Positions 17,183 through 25,894 of a stretch of DNA of 64,000 nucleotides are shown here, piece after piece. The translations under genes were made by a program, and so were the position numbers. The notes under the pieces are model-generated. The model was not told the DNA's origin, did no database searches, and was given only the letters and a program-made list of their open reading frames with translations. This stretch comes from Lentisphaera araneosa HTCC2155 (lineage in GTDB: Bacteria; Verrucomicrobiota; Lentisphaeria; Lentisphaerales; Lentisphaeraceae): contig NZ_ABCK01000023.1 of NCBI RefSeq assembly GCF_000170755.1, positions 1 to 64,000 on the forward strand, in the 5' to 3' direction. Every line of letters starts with the position of its first letter. Within the stretch, counting starts at the first letter, position 1.

Positions 17183-18586
17183 ATGTCTAAACATACAGTT
17201 GAAAAAATTGGTGGCACTTCGATGTCTCGTTTTGGCGAGATTGTGGATAATGTCATTTTGGGTAATCGCAAAGAAAATGAGATTTACAACAGAGTTTTTG
17301 TGGTGAGTGCCTATGGTGGAATTACGAATGCTTTGTTAGAGCACAAAAAAACTGGTGAGCCAGGTGTTTATCAGTACTTCAAAGATGGTGATCAGCGCTG
17401 GGAAGAAGCCCTTGATAAAGTGACGGAGCAGATGAAAGCAGTCAACGAAGAAATGGTGGCTGCGGGACTCAATCTCGAAGAAGCTAATAGTTATGTGGAT
17501 CAGCGCGTTGAAGGGATTCGCAATTGCTTAAGAGATATTTGCCGCATTTGTTCTTATGGGCACTTTCACTTAGACGAATTTTTAATGGCGGCACGTGAAT
17601 TATTGAGTTCAGTCGGTGAAGCACACTCGGCGTGGAACTCAGTTAATATTCTCAATAATCGTGGCATCAATGCTCTGCTGATTGATTTGACTGGCTGGAA
17701 AGATAATGAAGCCAAGCCTTTTGCCGAAAAGATTGAAAGCGAATTTGCGGGCGTTGATTACGCCAATAATATTTGTGTCGCGACGGGTTACACGAAATGT
17801 AAAGAAGGCTTGATGCATACTTTCGATCGCGGTTATAGTGAAATTACTTTCTCTAAAATTGCCTGTGTAACTGAAGCGCGCGAAGGCGTAATTCACAAAG
17901 AATTCCACTTGTCCTCAGGTGACCCCAATCTCATGGGTTTAGAAAAAGTTGAGATTATCGGCAGAACCAATTTTGACGTAGCCGACCAACTCGCCGATTT
18001 GGGCATGGAAGCCATTCACCCTAAAGCCTCCAAAGAAATGGAGAACTTAAGTATTCCAATCCGCGTCACAAATGCTTTTGAGCCTGAGCACCCAGGGACT
18101 TTGATCGACACGAGTTTCCGCAGTGAGTTCCCAAGGGTAGAAATGGTGACGGGTCGCGATGATATTTTAGCCATTGAAGTACACGACCCCGACATGGTGG
18201 GAGAAAGTGGTTATGATTTCAGAATCATGGAAGTTTTTGCTAAACATAAAGTGAGCTATACAGCTAAGAATACGAACGCCAATACCATTACGCATTTCTT
18301 GCCTGAGAAAGATGTGAAAGAACAATTCATGCTCGATTTGAAAGCGAATTTTCAAGGTGCTGAAGTTAGTATGAAGGAAGTGGCGATTGTCTCAGCGATT
18401 GGAAGTAACATGAATAAGCCCGGTTTCCTTTCGAGATCAGCGGAAGATTTAGCTCAAAATCAAATTAATATTTTGGCAGTCAACCAATGCATGCGTCAGG
18501 TTAATATGCAGTTTGTCGTTGAACGTCACGATTACGAAAAAGCCCTTAAGTCCTTACACAAAGGTCTCGTAGAAGAAGAGAAATAA
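17183..18586 (+). CDS. Aspartate kinase
   Basis: A 467-residue aspartokinase that makes aspartyl phosphate for lysine, methionine and threonine synthesis. The N-terminal motif is EKIGGTSMSRFGE instead of the usual KFGGTS. The family core continues with VVSAYGGITN, FDRGYSEITFSKIA (FxRGGSD-type variant) and KEFHLSSGDPN. Two ACT-type regulatory segments follow (VTGRDDILAIEVHDPDMVG; EVAIVSAIGSNMNKPGF). The KIGGTSM form resembles the separate 'Ask_Ect'-like aspartokinase lineage (from memory, not tested). No other gene of aspartate-family synthesis is nearby; it is embedded between a HAD gene and heme genes, and only 3 bp precede the next ATG. Confidence 0.9.
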   Translation: MSKHTVEKIGGTSMSRFGEIVDNVILGNRKENEIYNRVFVVSAYGGITNALLEHKKTGEPGVYQYFKDGDQRWEEALDKVTEQMKAVNEEMVAAGLNLEEANSYVDQRVEGIRNCLRDICRICSYGHFHLDEFLMAARELLSSVGEAHSAWNSVNILNNRGINALLIDLTGWKDNEAKPFAEKIESEFAGVDYANNICVATGYTKCKEGLMHTFDRGYSEITFSKIACVTEAREGVIHKEFHLSSGDPNLMGLEKVEIIGRTNFDVADQLADLGMEAIHPKASKEMENLSIPIRVTNAFEPEHPGTLIDTSFRSEFPRVEMVTGRDDILAIEVHDPDMVGESGYDFRIMEVFAKHKVSYTAKNTNANTITHFLPEKDVKEQFMLDLKANFQGAEVSMKEVAIVSAIGSNMNKPGFLSRSAEDLAQNQINILAVNQCMRQVNMQFVVERHDYEKALKSLHKGLVEEEK

Positions 18587-18589
18587 TTT

Positions 18590-19957
18590 ATGCCTGAGAA
18601 GACTCACAGAATTGCAGTTGTTGGTGCGGGGCTTAGTGGCCTCGCAACCGCCTATTTTTTGGGTAAAGAATTACCCGATGCCGAGATCACTGTGTTCGAA
18701 GAAGAGTCTGCTGCGGGCGGAAAAATTTTAAGTGAGCGTAAAGCCGAGTTTCCCCATGAAATGGGACCCAATGGCTTTTTATCGAGTCGTCGCGAAATTT
18801 TTGAATTGTGTCAAGAATTGGGACTAGAAGTTTTGTTTGCCAATGAAGACGCAGCCAAACGCTACCTGTGGATGGATGGAGCCTTAAAGCGCATTCCTGA
18901 AGGGCCAGTTTCGATGATGACCTGGGGCGAGTTGAGTTTAAAAACGAAACTTAGCCTCTTCGGTGATATCTTTAAAAAACCAAGGTTAGAAGAAGACGAG
19001 AGCCTTTATGATTTCGTGAGCCAGCAATTTACGGAAGAGTTTGCGATGAAAATTGCCGACCCATTTGTAGCGGGAGTTTTTGCTGCGGACCCGAAAAAAC
19101 TTTCTATGCGTTCGGCTTTTCCTGCAGTTTTTGAGGCTCAGCGTTCTCATGGCTCGGTCATTAAAGGCATGAAAGCGGCTTACAAAGAAAAAGTTGAGAA
19201 GGGTTTAGCTCCAGCTAAGCGCAAGCGTGGGCGACTTTGTAGTCTGAGGGGAGGTATGCGATCTTTACCAGCTGAGTTGTCTAAGCGTGTGAACCTAAAG
19301 AGTGATACACAAGTCACAACTCTCAATGTAGAAGATGAGAAACCTATATTATGTTTTGATGGGCAACAGCATGATTTTGATGCTGTCATCTTTGCGACGC
19401 CCGCAGATCGTACCAGTGAAATGATGACAGCTGCCATGCCAGGCGTTGCTGAAAATTTGGTTCATGTACCTTACACACCGGTGGGAGTGGCCGTTTGCGG
19501 TTTCAGCAAAACTTTAGATATCCCTCGTGGCTTTGGTTTTTTGGTTCCCAGTAATCAAGAGTCGCGAGTTTTGGGCGTCTTATTCTCATCTCAAATCTTT
19601 CCAGAAAATCATGCCGAAGGTACAACCTTACGAGTGATGTTTGGTGGAGCTAGAGAGCCTGGATTATTGGATCTGAGTGAAGAAGAGCTCAAAGAAATTA
19701 TCGCCAAAGAACTCAAAGAAAAACTGGGTGTTGATGATGCCATGGACTTTTTCCGAGTCATCCCTTGGAAGCGTGCGATCCCCATGTACGAATTAGGTCA
19801 TCACAAGAAAGTCGAATATATTCAAAATGCTTTACGTGAGAAATCAATTTTTATTACGGGGACTTCACTGTATGGTGTTTCAATGAATGACTGCATTGTT
19901 TCAGGGCAAAATTGCGCTGAGCAAGTGAAAAATTATTTGAGATCAAAATATGACTAA
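18590..19957 (+). CDS. hemY: Protoporphyrinogen/coproporphyrinogen oxidase (HemY type)
   Basis: A 455-residue flavoprotein. The dinucleotide-binding motif is VVGAGLSGLATAYFLG, then VFEEESAAGGKILSER and EMGPNGFLSSR, typical of the HemY/PPOX family. FVAGVFAADPKKLSMRSAFP and the C-terminal ITGTSLYGVSMNDCIVSGQN close the FAD site. It oxidises protoporphyrinogen IX (or coproporphyrinogen III in some lineages) late in heme synthesis. The genomic setting supports the role: it is coupled to hemX, hemA and hemC, overlapping hemX by 8 bp. Confidence 0.9.
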   Translation: MPEKTHRIAVVGAGLSGLATAYFLGKELPDAEITVFEEESAAGGKILSERKAEFPHEMGPNGFLSSRREIFELCQELGLEVLFANEDAAKRYLWMDGALKRIPEGPVSMMTWGELSLKTKLSLFGDIFKKPRLEEDESLYDFVSQQFTEEFAMKIADPFVAGVFAADPKKLSMRSAFPAVFEAQRSHGSVIKGMKAAYKEKVEKGLAPAKRKRGRLCSLRGGMRSLPAELSKRVNLKSDTQVTTLNVEDEKPILCFDGQQHDFDAVIFATPADRTSEMMTAAMPGVAENLVHVPYTPVGVAVCGFSKTLDIPRGFGFLVPSNQESRVLGVLFSSQIFPENHAEGTTLRVMFGGAREPGLLDLSEEELKEIIAKELKEKLGVDDAMDFFRVIPWKRAIPMYELGHHKKVEYIQNALREKSIFITGTSLYGVSMNDCIVSGQNCAEQVKNYLRSKYD

Positions 19958-20759
19958 TGTACTATTTTTCAGCGTGTACGCGCTCTTTATGCTCTCGGTT
20001 ACTGGGTTTTGTACACATGCCCTAAGACGAGATAAAAAGAGTTTTGTCTTTGGTACTTTAAGCTCACTTATGGGTTTTTTGGGTCTTACTGTGTTGTTGA
20101 TTACTCAGGTTTTTAATTCAGAAATTGACAATTTATTATTAACCAACTGGTTGATGGCAGTGATTTATTATTACACGGCCTACAAAACAAAAAATCGCTT
20201 ACTCGGTACGGCGTTTATGCCGATTGTTTTAGTCTTGATGACTTTTGTTGTGTTCAATGACGGTACGAGTTTGTTGACAAAGACGTCTTATGATGGCCAG
20301 TTCTTTTTATTCATGCACCAAGCTTTGTTGATTGCGGCCTTCGCAATTTTCTTTTTCACCTTTGCGCAAAGTGTGACTTACCTTGTTAAATTGAGAGCGC
20401 TTAAGAATCACAAAGAGATGGCTTTGGACCAAGAACTTCCTTCGCTGGACCGATTGCAACAAGTATTTAGTGTGTCGTTTAATCGTGGTTGGTCAGCAAT
20501 GACCGTGGGTATAGCTTTTGCGGTGATTTATTATTTTAAAAAAGACTCCGAGGGTTTTAACGAGCTCAAAGTTATTTGGGGTAGCATCCTTTGGGTTGTT
20601 TATACAGTTTTATTCGCCATGTATAATGCCAAGAAAATGACTTGCCGTACTCTGGCGCGCTTTGTCACCATTTTGTTTTTGGCCTTCATTATTTTCTATG
20701 GTTGCATTAGTACTTTTGCACCTGCTGCTGAGCCCGTGTTCACGGAGGTGCAGAAATGA
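19950..20759 (+). CDS. hemX: HemX/CcsA-family membrane protein
   Basis: A 269-residue integral membrane protein with about eight hydrophobic segments. The order (VTGFCTHALRR in the first helix region, a central FAIFFFTFAQSVTYLVKLRAL, then KVIWGSILWVVYTVLFAMYN) is that of the HemX/CcsA cytochrome c assembly superfamily. I see no WWD heme-binding motif, which argues for HemX over a true CcsA. In Bacillus, HemX lies next to hemA and controls glutamyl-tRNA reductase level. The same position, directly before hemA with a 4-bp overlap, supports that assignment. Confidence 0.82.
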   Translation: MTNVLFFSVYALFMLSVTGFCTHALRRDKKSFVFGTLSSLMGFLGLTVLLITQVFNSEIDNLLLTNWLMAVIYYYTAYKTKNRLLGTAFMPIVLVLMTFVVFNDGTSLLTKTSYDGQFFLFMHQALLIAAFAIFFFTFAQSVTYLVKLRALKNHKEMALDQELPSLDRLQQVFSVSFNRGWSAMTVGIAFAVIYYFKKDSEGFNELKVIWGSILWVVYTVLFAMYNAKKMTCRTLARFVTILFLAFIIFYGCISTFAPAAEPVFTEVQK

Positions 20760-22000
20760 CAACTCCCTTTATTTCGATCATTGGTTTAAATCATAAGAGT
20801 GCGCCTGTTGAATTGCGTGAAAGACTCTCTTTTGGTGCAGATAAGTTAAAGGAAATTCTGACTTATTGCTGTGATAGCTTGAGCGAATTTGTTTTGATCT
20901 CAACCTGTAATCGCACTGAGTTTATTTTTAATGGTGAGCAATCAGTTTTAGAGAAGTATTTGATGGAAGTTGGATCACTCAAAGAAAGTGATCTGCAAGA
21001 TTTTTTCTATAATTATAATGACTACGAGGCTTTGGAGCACCTTTTTAAAGTAGCTTCGGGTTTAGATTCACTCGTGGTTGGTGAAGTACAGATTTTAGGG
21101 CAAGTTAAGAGTGCCTTTGAATTGAGTTTTGAGCAGAATTATGCGACAGCAAATTTTGCACACATCTATCAGCAGATGCTGAAATGTGCTCGCCAGGTCC
21201 GACGAGATACTGAGATTGGCAAGGGTTCTGTGTCTGTAGCGTCAATTGCCGTGCAGTTATCTAAGAATATATTTGATCATTTATCAGGTAAAAAAGTTTT
21301 ACTCATTGGTGCTGGCGAAATGTGTGAATTAGCCGGTGTTCATTTCTTTGAAGCAGGCGTTGATCAAATTATGGTCGCAAATCGCAGTTTAGATAATGCA
21401 GAGAAGTTGGCTTCAAAGTTTAAGGGCAAAGCATTTGCTTTAGATCAATTGGAAGATGCAGTGTGGAATGCGGATATCATTCTTTCTTCAACTGGGTCTC
21501 CAAGTTATGTGCTGGAAAAAGATCTCATTAAAGGCGCTATGTCGAAACGTCGTGAGCCGATGTTTTTAATTGATATTGCCGTACCACGAGATATTGATCC
21601 GAAGATTAATAACTTAACGGATGTTTTTGTCTACAATATTGATGATCTCAATAAGATTGCCGAAGAGAATCGCAAGAAACGCGGTCGTGCCTTTGGTCGT
21701 GCCGAAGAAATTGTCGAAGCGAAGTTACGTGAGTTCCGTGAAGAACAGGCGCTTTCATCTGTAGGTCCATTGATTAATTCCTTCCGTGAGCGTTTACATG
21801 GTATCAAAGATGATGAGCAAAAGAAACTTTTTAAGAAATTGAATCATTTATCTGATTCTGATAAAGAGGCCATTAATAAAAGTTTGCATCAGATTGTGAA
21901 TAAGTTACTTCACGATCCTATTATCACTTTGCGAGACGAAGTGAAGCGCGATGATTCATCGCGTTTAGTTAAAGTTTTTAAAGATTTATTTAATTTATAA
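20756..22000 (+). CDS. hemA: Glutamyl-tRNA reductase
   Basis: The 414-residue enzyme reduces glutamyl-tRNA to glutamate-1-semialdehyde, the first step of C5-pathway tetrapyrrole synthesis. It shows GLNHKSAPVELRERLSF, the catalytic cysteine in STCNRTEF (Cys51), EVQILGQVK, the NADPH-domain GAGEMCELAG and the C-terminal dimerisation helix. The ATG overlaps the hemX stop by 4 bp. Together with hemC this shows that the organism makes heme from glutamate. Confidence 0.97.
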   Translation: MTTPFISIIGLNHKSAPVELRERLSFGADKLKEILTYCCDSLSEFVLISTCNRTEFIFNGEQSVLEKYLMEVGSLKESDLQDFFYNYNDYEALEHLFKVASGLDSLVVGEVQILGQVKSAFELSFEQNYATANFAHIYQQMLKCARQVRRDTEIGKGSVSVASIAVQLSKNIFDHLSGKKVLLIGAGEMCELAGVHFFEAGVDQIMVANRSLDNAEKLASKFKGKAFALDQLEDAVWNADIILSSTGSPSYVLEKDLIKGAMSKRREPMFLIDIAVPRDIDPKINNLTDVFVYNIDDLNKIAEENRKKRGRAFGRAEEIVEAKLREFREEQALSSVGPLINSFRERLHGIKDDEQKKLFKKLNHLSDSDKEAINKSLHQIVNKLLHDPIITLRDEVKRDDSSRLVKVFKDLFNL

Positions 22001-22015
22001 GATTTGGAGTCCCAA

Positions 22016-22939
22016 TTGAAATTGAGAATTGCCACCCGTGGATCACAGCTAGCACTTTGGCAAGCTGAGCATGTAAAGAGTCGTTTGTTAGAAGTCGATC
22101 CTAGTTTAGAAATTGAGTTGAAGATTATTAAGACTCAAGGAGATAAAATTCTCGATGTGTCACTCGCAAAAATCGGCGGCAAAGGACTTTTTGTTAAAGA
22201 AATTGAGCAGGCGATGATGGATGATGAGGCTGACTTAGCCGTGCATTCCATGAAAGACGTGCCAGCAGAATTGCCAGAGGGATTGATTCTTCAGGCTATT
22301 TTAGAACGTGAGGATCCGCGTGATGCTTTTGTATCTAATAAGTATAAGTCACTCGATGAATTACCTGAAGGCGCCGTTGTTGGGACGAGTTCACTTAGAC
22401 GTGCGAGCCAGCTTTATAGACAATATCCCGTTAAAACTGAGCTCTTGCGCGGCAATGTTAATACGCGTTTGGCTAAATTGGACGACGATAAATATGATGC
22501 GATTATCTTAGCGGCAGCGGGCTTAATCCGTTTAGAGTTTGGTGATCGTATTGCCGATAGTCTCGATCCAGATAAATTCATCCCAAGTCCAGGTCAGGGT
22601 GCCGTTGGTATTGAGTGTCGTGAAGACGACGCAGAGCTTTGTGCTTTGCTCAATAAATTAAATCATACTGAAACATCAATAAGAGTTAAAGTTGAGCGTG
22701 AGTTCAATTTAGCGATAGGTGGTTCTTGCCAAGTCCCAGCTGGCTGTTATGCGACAATCGATGGTGACTCATTCGAGCTTAGAGCTTTTGTGGCTTCTCC
22801 AGATGGCAAAGAATATTACCGTGAAGATATGTCAGGAGACCTAAAAGATCTTCCGGGTAAAGGAACTGAGATTGCCAATAAATTGATTGCTCGTGGAGCT
22901 GCTGAGATCATTAAAGATTTGTTAGGTAAAGACGTCTAG
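22016..22939 (+). CDS. hemC: Hydroxymethylbilane synthase (porphobilinogen deaminase)
   Basis: The start is a TTG at 22016, chosen because GGAG lies 6 nt before it and the protein then begins MKLRIATRGSQLALWQAE, exactly where family members begin; an upstream in-frame TTG at 22004 has no Shine-Dalgarno. The 307-residue enzyme condenses four porphobilinogens. VHSMKDVP and GTSSLRRASQL supply substrate-binding residues, and Cys238 in GGSCQVPAGCY should carry the dipyrromethane cofactor. It lies 15 bp after hemA. hemD and hemB are not in the window. Confidence 0.96.
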   Translation: MKLRIATRGSQLALWQAEHVKSRLLEVDPSLEIELKIIKTQGDKILDVSLAKIGGKGLFVKEIEQAMMDDEADLAVHSMKDVPAELPEGLILQAILEREDPRDAFVSNKYKSLDELPEGAVVGTSSLRRASQLYRQYPVKTELLRGNVNTRLAKLDDDKYDAIILAAAGLIRLEFGDRIADSLDPDKFIPSPGQGAVGIECREDDAELCALLNKLNHTETSIRVKVEREFNLAIGGSCQVPAGCYATIDGDSFELRAFVASPDGKEYYREDMSGDLKDLPGKGTEIANKLIARGAAEIIKDLLGKDV

Positions 22940-22955
22940 AAACTTAGTGAGTTAG

Positions 22956-23885
22956 ATGAAGCTTCTCATTAATTTATATAGCCCCGTTCATGCTTTTTGT
23001 GGGAGCAAAGAACATTTTCAGCCGCTCTTTGAAATTTTCGGTGAAGAGCAATGTATTTTGGCTGAGAGTAAAGAGCATTTCAGGTCTTTACTTCCTGAAG
23101 CAGAAGCCGTTTTTTGCTGGAATTTCCCAAAAGAGTTTTACTCTTTAGCAGATCAACTTAAACTGATTGTGACTCCTGCGGCAGGTCGTGATTGGGTCGC
23201 TCCTGCTCCAAGTTCAGTTGTTCAGGTCGAATTTTCAAGTTTTCATGGTCCCATGATTGCCGAATCTTTCTTGGCAATGATGTTGTTCTTCAATAATCAA
23301 TTTAGTAAGCAGCTTGAATTGCAGGGACAAAAAACTTGGGATCGCAATGCTTGTTTTGAGAGGCGCTTATTAAAAAATCAAAGCTTACTGATTCTGGGCT
23401 GTGGTAATATTGGCCAGCACTGTGCGGCTTTAGTCAAAACACTAGGAATGAAGGTAGTGGGAGCGAATCGTCGGGGAATAGGCGGGGGTGACTTCTCGTA
23501 TGTTAAGATGTCTGAACTCAGCGACATTATTGAAGATTTTGATCATGTTTTATCACTCATCCCCGGGGATGAAGAAAATGAAAAGGTCTTGGGGGATAAG
23601 TTTTTCTCATCTTTAAAATCAGGAGCTCATTTCTACAACTTTGGACGTGGTACAGTCGTCGATGAAGAGAGTTTACTCAGCTTCCTATGTAAAAACCCAA
23701 GTTCTTTCGCGGGCTTAGATGTCACTTACAATGAGCCTCTGAGTGAGGGGTCACCACTATATGCGCATAAGCAAGTATTGCTGACACCGCATAATTCTTG
23801 TACATATGAAGATTATTTACACCTATTTGTGGCTGAGTTTATAGGGCGTTTTGAACTTGGTCAATTTCCGAGTCTCAAGGCTTAA
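22956..23885 (+). CDS. D-isomer-specific 2-hydroxyacid dehydrogenase family protein
   Basis: A 309-residue protein. Its NAD-binding core reads LLILGCGNIGQHCAALVKTLG, then GANRR, with FYNFGRGTVVDEESLL, FAGLDVTYNEPLSEGSPL and LLTPHNSCTYEDY. The last element holds the catalytic His, preceded by the expected Glu. The N-terminal half is divergent, so the substrate (a 2-keto or 2-hydroxy acid) cannot be read. It lies 16 bp after hemC and may share its transcript. Confidence 0.87.
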   Translation: MKLLINLYSPVHAFCGSKEHFQPLFEIFGEEQCILAESKEHFRSLLPEAEAVFCWNFPKEFYSLADQLKLIVTPAAGRDWVAPAPSSVVQVEFSSFHGPMIAESFLAMMLFFNNQFSKQLELQGQKTWDRNACFERRLLKNQSLLILGCGNIGQHCAALVKTLGMKVVGANRRGIGGGDFSYVKMSELSDIIEDFDHVLSLIPGDEENEKVLGDKFFSSLKSGAHFYNFGRGTVVDEESLLSFLCKNPSSFAGLDVTYNEPLSEGSPLYAHKQVLLTPHNSCTYEDYLHLFVAEFIGRFELGQFPSLKA

Positions 23886-23947
23886 GTGGATTGAAAAGCC
23901 TAGTCACGAGGTTAAACTTGGTTAGCATTAATTTTGGGATACTTTAG

Positions 23948-24595
23948 ATGATCGATTTTGTTTTGAATTTAGCCAAAGATGGAGGGCCATTTGTTTGGCT
24001 CATTATGGTTTTGGCAATAATAATTGTTGTGCTTGCAGTTGAGCGCTTTTACTACTTTCACAGTACGGATATTGATCGTACTGACTTTATGCAGGGCATT
24101 TGTTCCAACTTAAAAAAGGGTAATGTGATCGAGTGCGTCAGTCACTGTGATGATACTCCCGGAGCGATTTCTCAAATTATTCGTGTGGCTATTTTGCACA
24201 GGAAAGATGAGCCAGTTATTTTAGAAGGCGCAATTCAAGAGGCCGCTCGCAACGAACAGTTTCGCCTCGAAAAACGCATGGATGTACTTGCGACTCTCGC
24301 ACAAGGTTGCGGAGTTTTAGGGCTTTTGGGTACAGTGGCAAAGCTGATTGAAGCTTTTCGCCAAATTGGTATAGAGGGGAGCTTCGTTAATCTTACAAAT
24401 TTAGCGCCTTATGTTGGCGGAGCTCTTGTTGCAGCAGCCAGTGGCATGACGGTTTCGTTCGTGGCCTACATGATTTATAATGTTTATTTATCGCGTATTC
24501 GTTCAATCTTGAGAGATATGGAAAAGACGGCTTATGAAATGATGTATTTCATTCGCAGCGGTGAATTTATTAGTGATGATAGAGACCTTAATTAA
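23948..24595 (+). CDS. ExbB/TolQ/MotA-family protein lacking the family's ionisable channel residues
   Basis: A 215-residue protein with three membrane segments (about 14-34, 110-140, 155-178). LGLLGTVAKLIEAF matches the family motif GLLGTVxGxxxxF (Thr129 corresponds to E. coli ExbB Thr148). The last helix aligns without a gap to the E. coli segment that holds Glu176 and Thr181, but here those positions are Gly158 and Ala163 (VGGALVAAASGM). The comparison uses my memory of the E. coli sequence. Normally such proteins form the pentameric proton channel that drives TonB or Tol. The 1-bp overlap with the ExbD-like gene shows they form one complex. Whether it conducts protons is doubtful. Confidence 0.82.
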   Translation: MIDFVLNLAKDGGPFVWLIMVLAIIIVVLAVERFYYFHSTDIDRTDFMQGICSNLKKGNVIECVSHCDDTPGAISQIIRVAILHRKDEPVILEGAIQEAARNEQFRLEKRMDVLATLAQGCGVLGLLGTVAKLIEAFRQIGIEGSFVNLTNLAPYVGGALVAAASGMTVSFVAYMIYNVYLSRIRSILRDMEKTAYEMMYFIRSGEFISDDRDLN

Positions 24596-25062
24596 TGCGT
24601 TTTGAGACCAAATTAGAGTATAGAAGTAAACCTGTTTCGATGACGGGTCTACTCTCTGTGTTTAGTTTGATTCTTTTTGCTTTCTTAGTATCTACTTCCT
24701 TGGATTTCCAGCAGGGGCTTAAGGCGACGATGCCGACTGCGAGTAGTGCTAGGCTTGTTGCGACAGATAAGTTGTCTGTTGTCATTGTCGATCACGAAGG
24801 TAAATATTTGCCTTACTTTAATAACAAGCCCGTGCCTTGGGAAAAACTCGAAGAGAGTTTGGTGGAAGTGGTTCAAGAAAAAACCTTAAATATCGAAGAG
24901 AATGGACGTTCAATTCAACGCCGTCCTGTGCTTTCCTTGAAAGCGGATAAAGCAGTTCCTTATGAATATGTGATCACTGTTCTAGATATCGTTAGGCATA
25001 TGAACATTGAGGTGAACTTAGTCACAAGTAAGCTCGAGAAAGAAGTTATAAAGAGTGAGTAA
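24595..25062 (+). CDS. ExbD/TolR-like protein with Ser in place of the conserved membrane Asp
   Basis: A 155-residue protein with one N-terminal membrane helix (MTGLLSVFSLILFAFLVSTS) and a periplasmic domain. The latter keeps the ExbD pattern: KATMPTASSAR after the helix, a 'VVIVDHEGKYLPYFNNKPV' strand pair, and RPVLSLKADKAVPYEYVITV, the equivalent of the 'xxxRADKxVxYexvxxV' core. In ExbD and TolR the helix carries an essential Asp (E. coli ExbD D25); the aligned residue here is Ser21 (24655-24657). It overlaps the ExbB-like gene by 1 bp and the TonB-like gene by 8 bp. Confidence 0.8.
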   Translation: MRFETKLEYRSKPVSMTGLLSVFSLILFAFLVSTSLDFQQGLKATMPTASSARLVATDKLSVVIVDHEGKYLPYFNNKPVPWEKLEESLVEVVQEKTLNIEENGRSIQRRPVLSLKADKAVPYEYVITVLDIVRHMNIEVNLVTSKLEKEVIKSE

Positions 25063-25825
25063 ATCCAATAAATCACTTAGGGTGACTATTATAAGTTTGG
25101 TAGTCATTATTTTATTTGTGAGTCCTTTCTTTTTCTTTAATTTCCAAGACTCGCTCAATACACCTTCTCTTACAAAAATGGACGAAGATGAAAAGCTTAT
25201 TTTACGGTCGCCTCTTGAACAAAGTGTCGAAGAACTAGATGAGGATCCCCGCGTTATTTATATGCCTGATCATGAGCAGGGTTTTTCGGTTTGGTTAAAT
25301 GAAAAAATTGATTTACCGTCTTTAGAGTTGCCTGATATGGAAATTAGAGAGGCTGACTTTTATTCTGAAGAAGATTTTCCCGAAGCTCAAAACTCACTCA
25401 CTTTGAATTTAGAATCCACAATCAGAAAAGAATGGCCCTTGCCTGAATTAGAAGAAGATTTGCCTAAGCTTGAGCTTAAGAAGGGTTTGGCCGAGTTGTT
25501 GGTTTTTGTTGACGAAGTGCCAGTTGAGAATACTTATTATACAGATGAAGCATTGCTTGTTTTATTTACAGATGTTTCAAAAGAAGAACTCGAGGGACCT
25601 ACTTTATTGAGCGTTAAGATTGAAGATGATGAAATGCAGGTTGATTTAGTTCATAGCTGTGGCGTGCGAAAACTAGAAAATGATTTTTCAAAACAATTAC
25701 TTCGTCAGTTTTATAAAGATAAAATTTTAAGCTCTATTACTCATAAAAAGGGTGATCGTAGCGGAGAAAGTACCGCATTTTATTTAATTGAATGGAGATT
25801 CGCTTTTTCCAGTTTAAAAAAGTAG
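25055..25825 (+). CDS. TonB-like single-pass periplasmic protein with acidic linker
   Basis: The GTG at 25055 lies inside the end of the ExbD-like gene (8-bp overlap). The 256-residue protein has one membrane helix (about 8-30) and then a long, strongly acidic segment instead of the Pro-rich spacer of TonB. The last ~70 residues (LLSVKIEDDEMQVDLVHSCG, VRKLENDFSKQLL, FYLIEWRF) fit the general TonB C-terminal pattern 'vxvxxdGxvxxvxvxxSSG...LDxaxxxxl....FxF' (inference). The membrane helix has no His, unlike TonB His20. Its position as third gene of an Exb set supports a TonB-like role, but the identity is uncertain. Confidence 0.55.
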   Translation: MSKSNKSLRVTIISLVVIILFVSPFFFFNFQDSLNTPSLTKMDEDEKLILRSPLEQSVEELDEDPRVIYMPDHEQGFSVWLNEKIDLPSLELPDMEIREADFYSEEDFPEAQNSLTLNLESTIRKEWPLPELEEDLPKLELKKGLAELLVFVDEVPVENTYYTDEALLVLFTDVSKEELEGPTLLSVKIEDDEMQVDLVHSCGVRKLENDFSKQLLRQFYKDKILSSITHKKGDRSGESTAFYLIEWRFAFSSLKK

Positions 25826-25894
25826 TGATTATAGGGGCAAATGATTGTTTTTATATGATCTACAATTACATTGAGGGAAAAATTACGGTAATGT

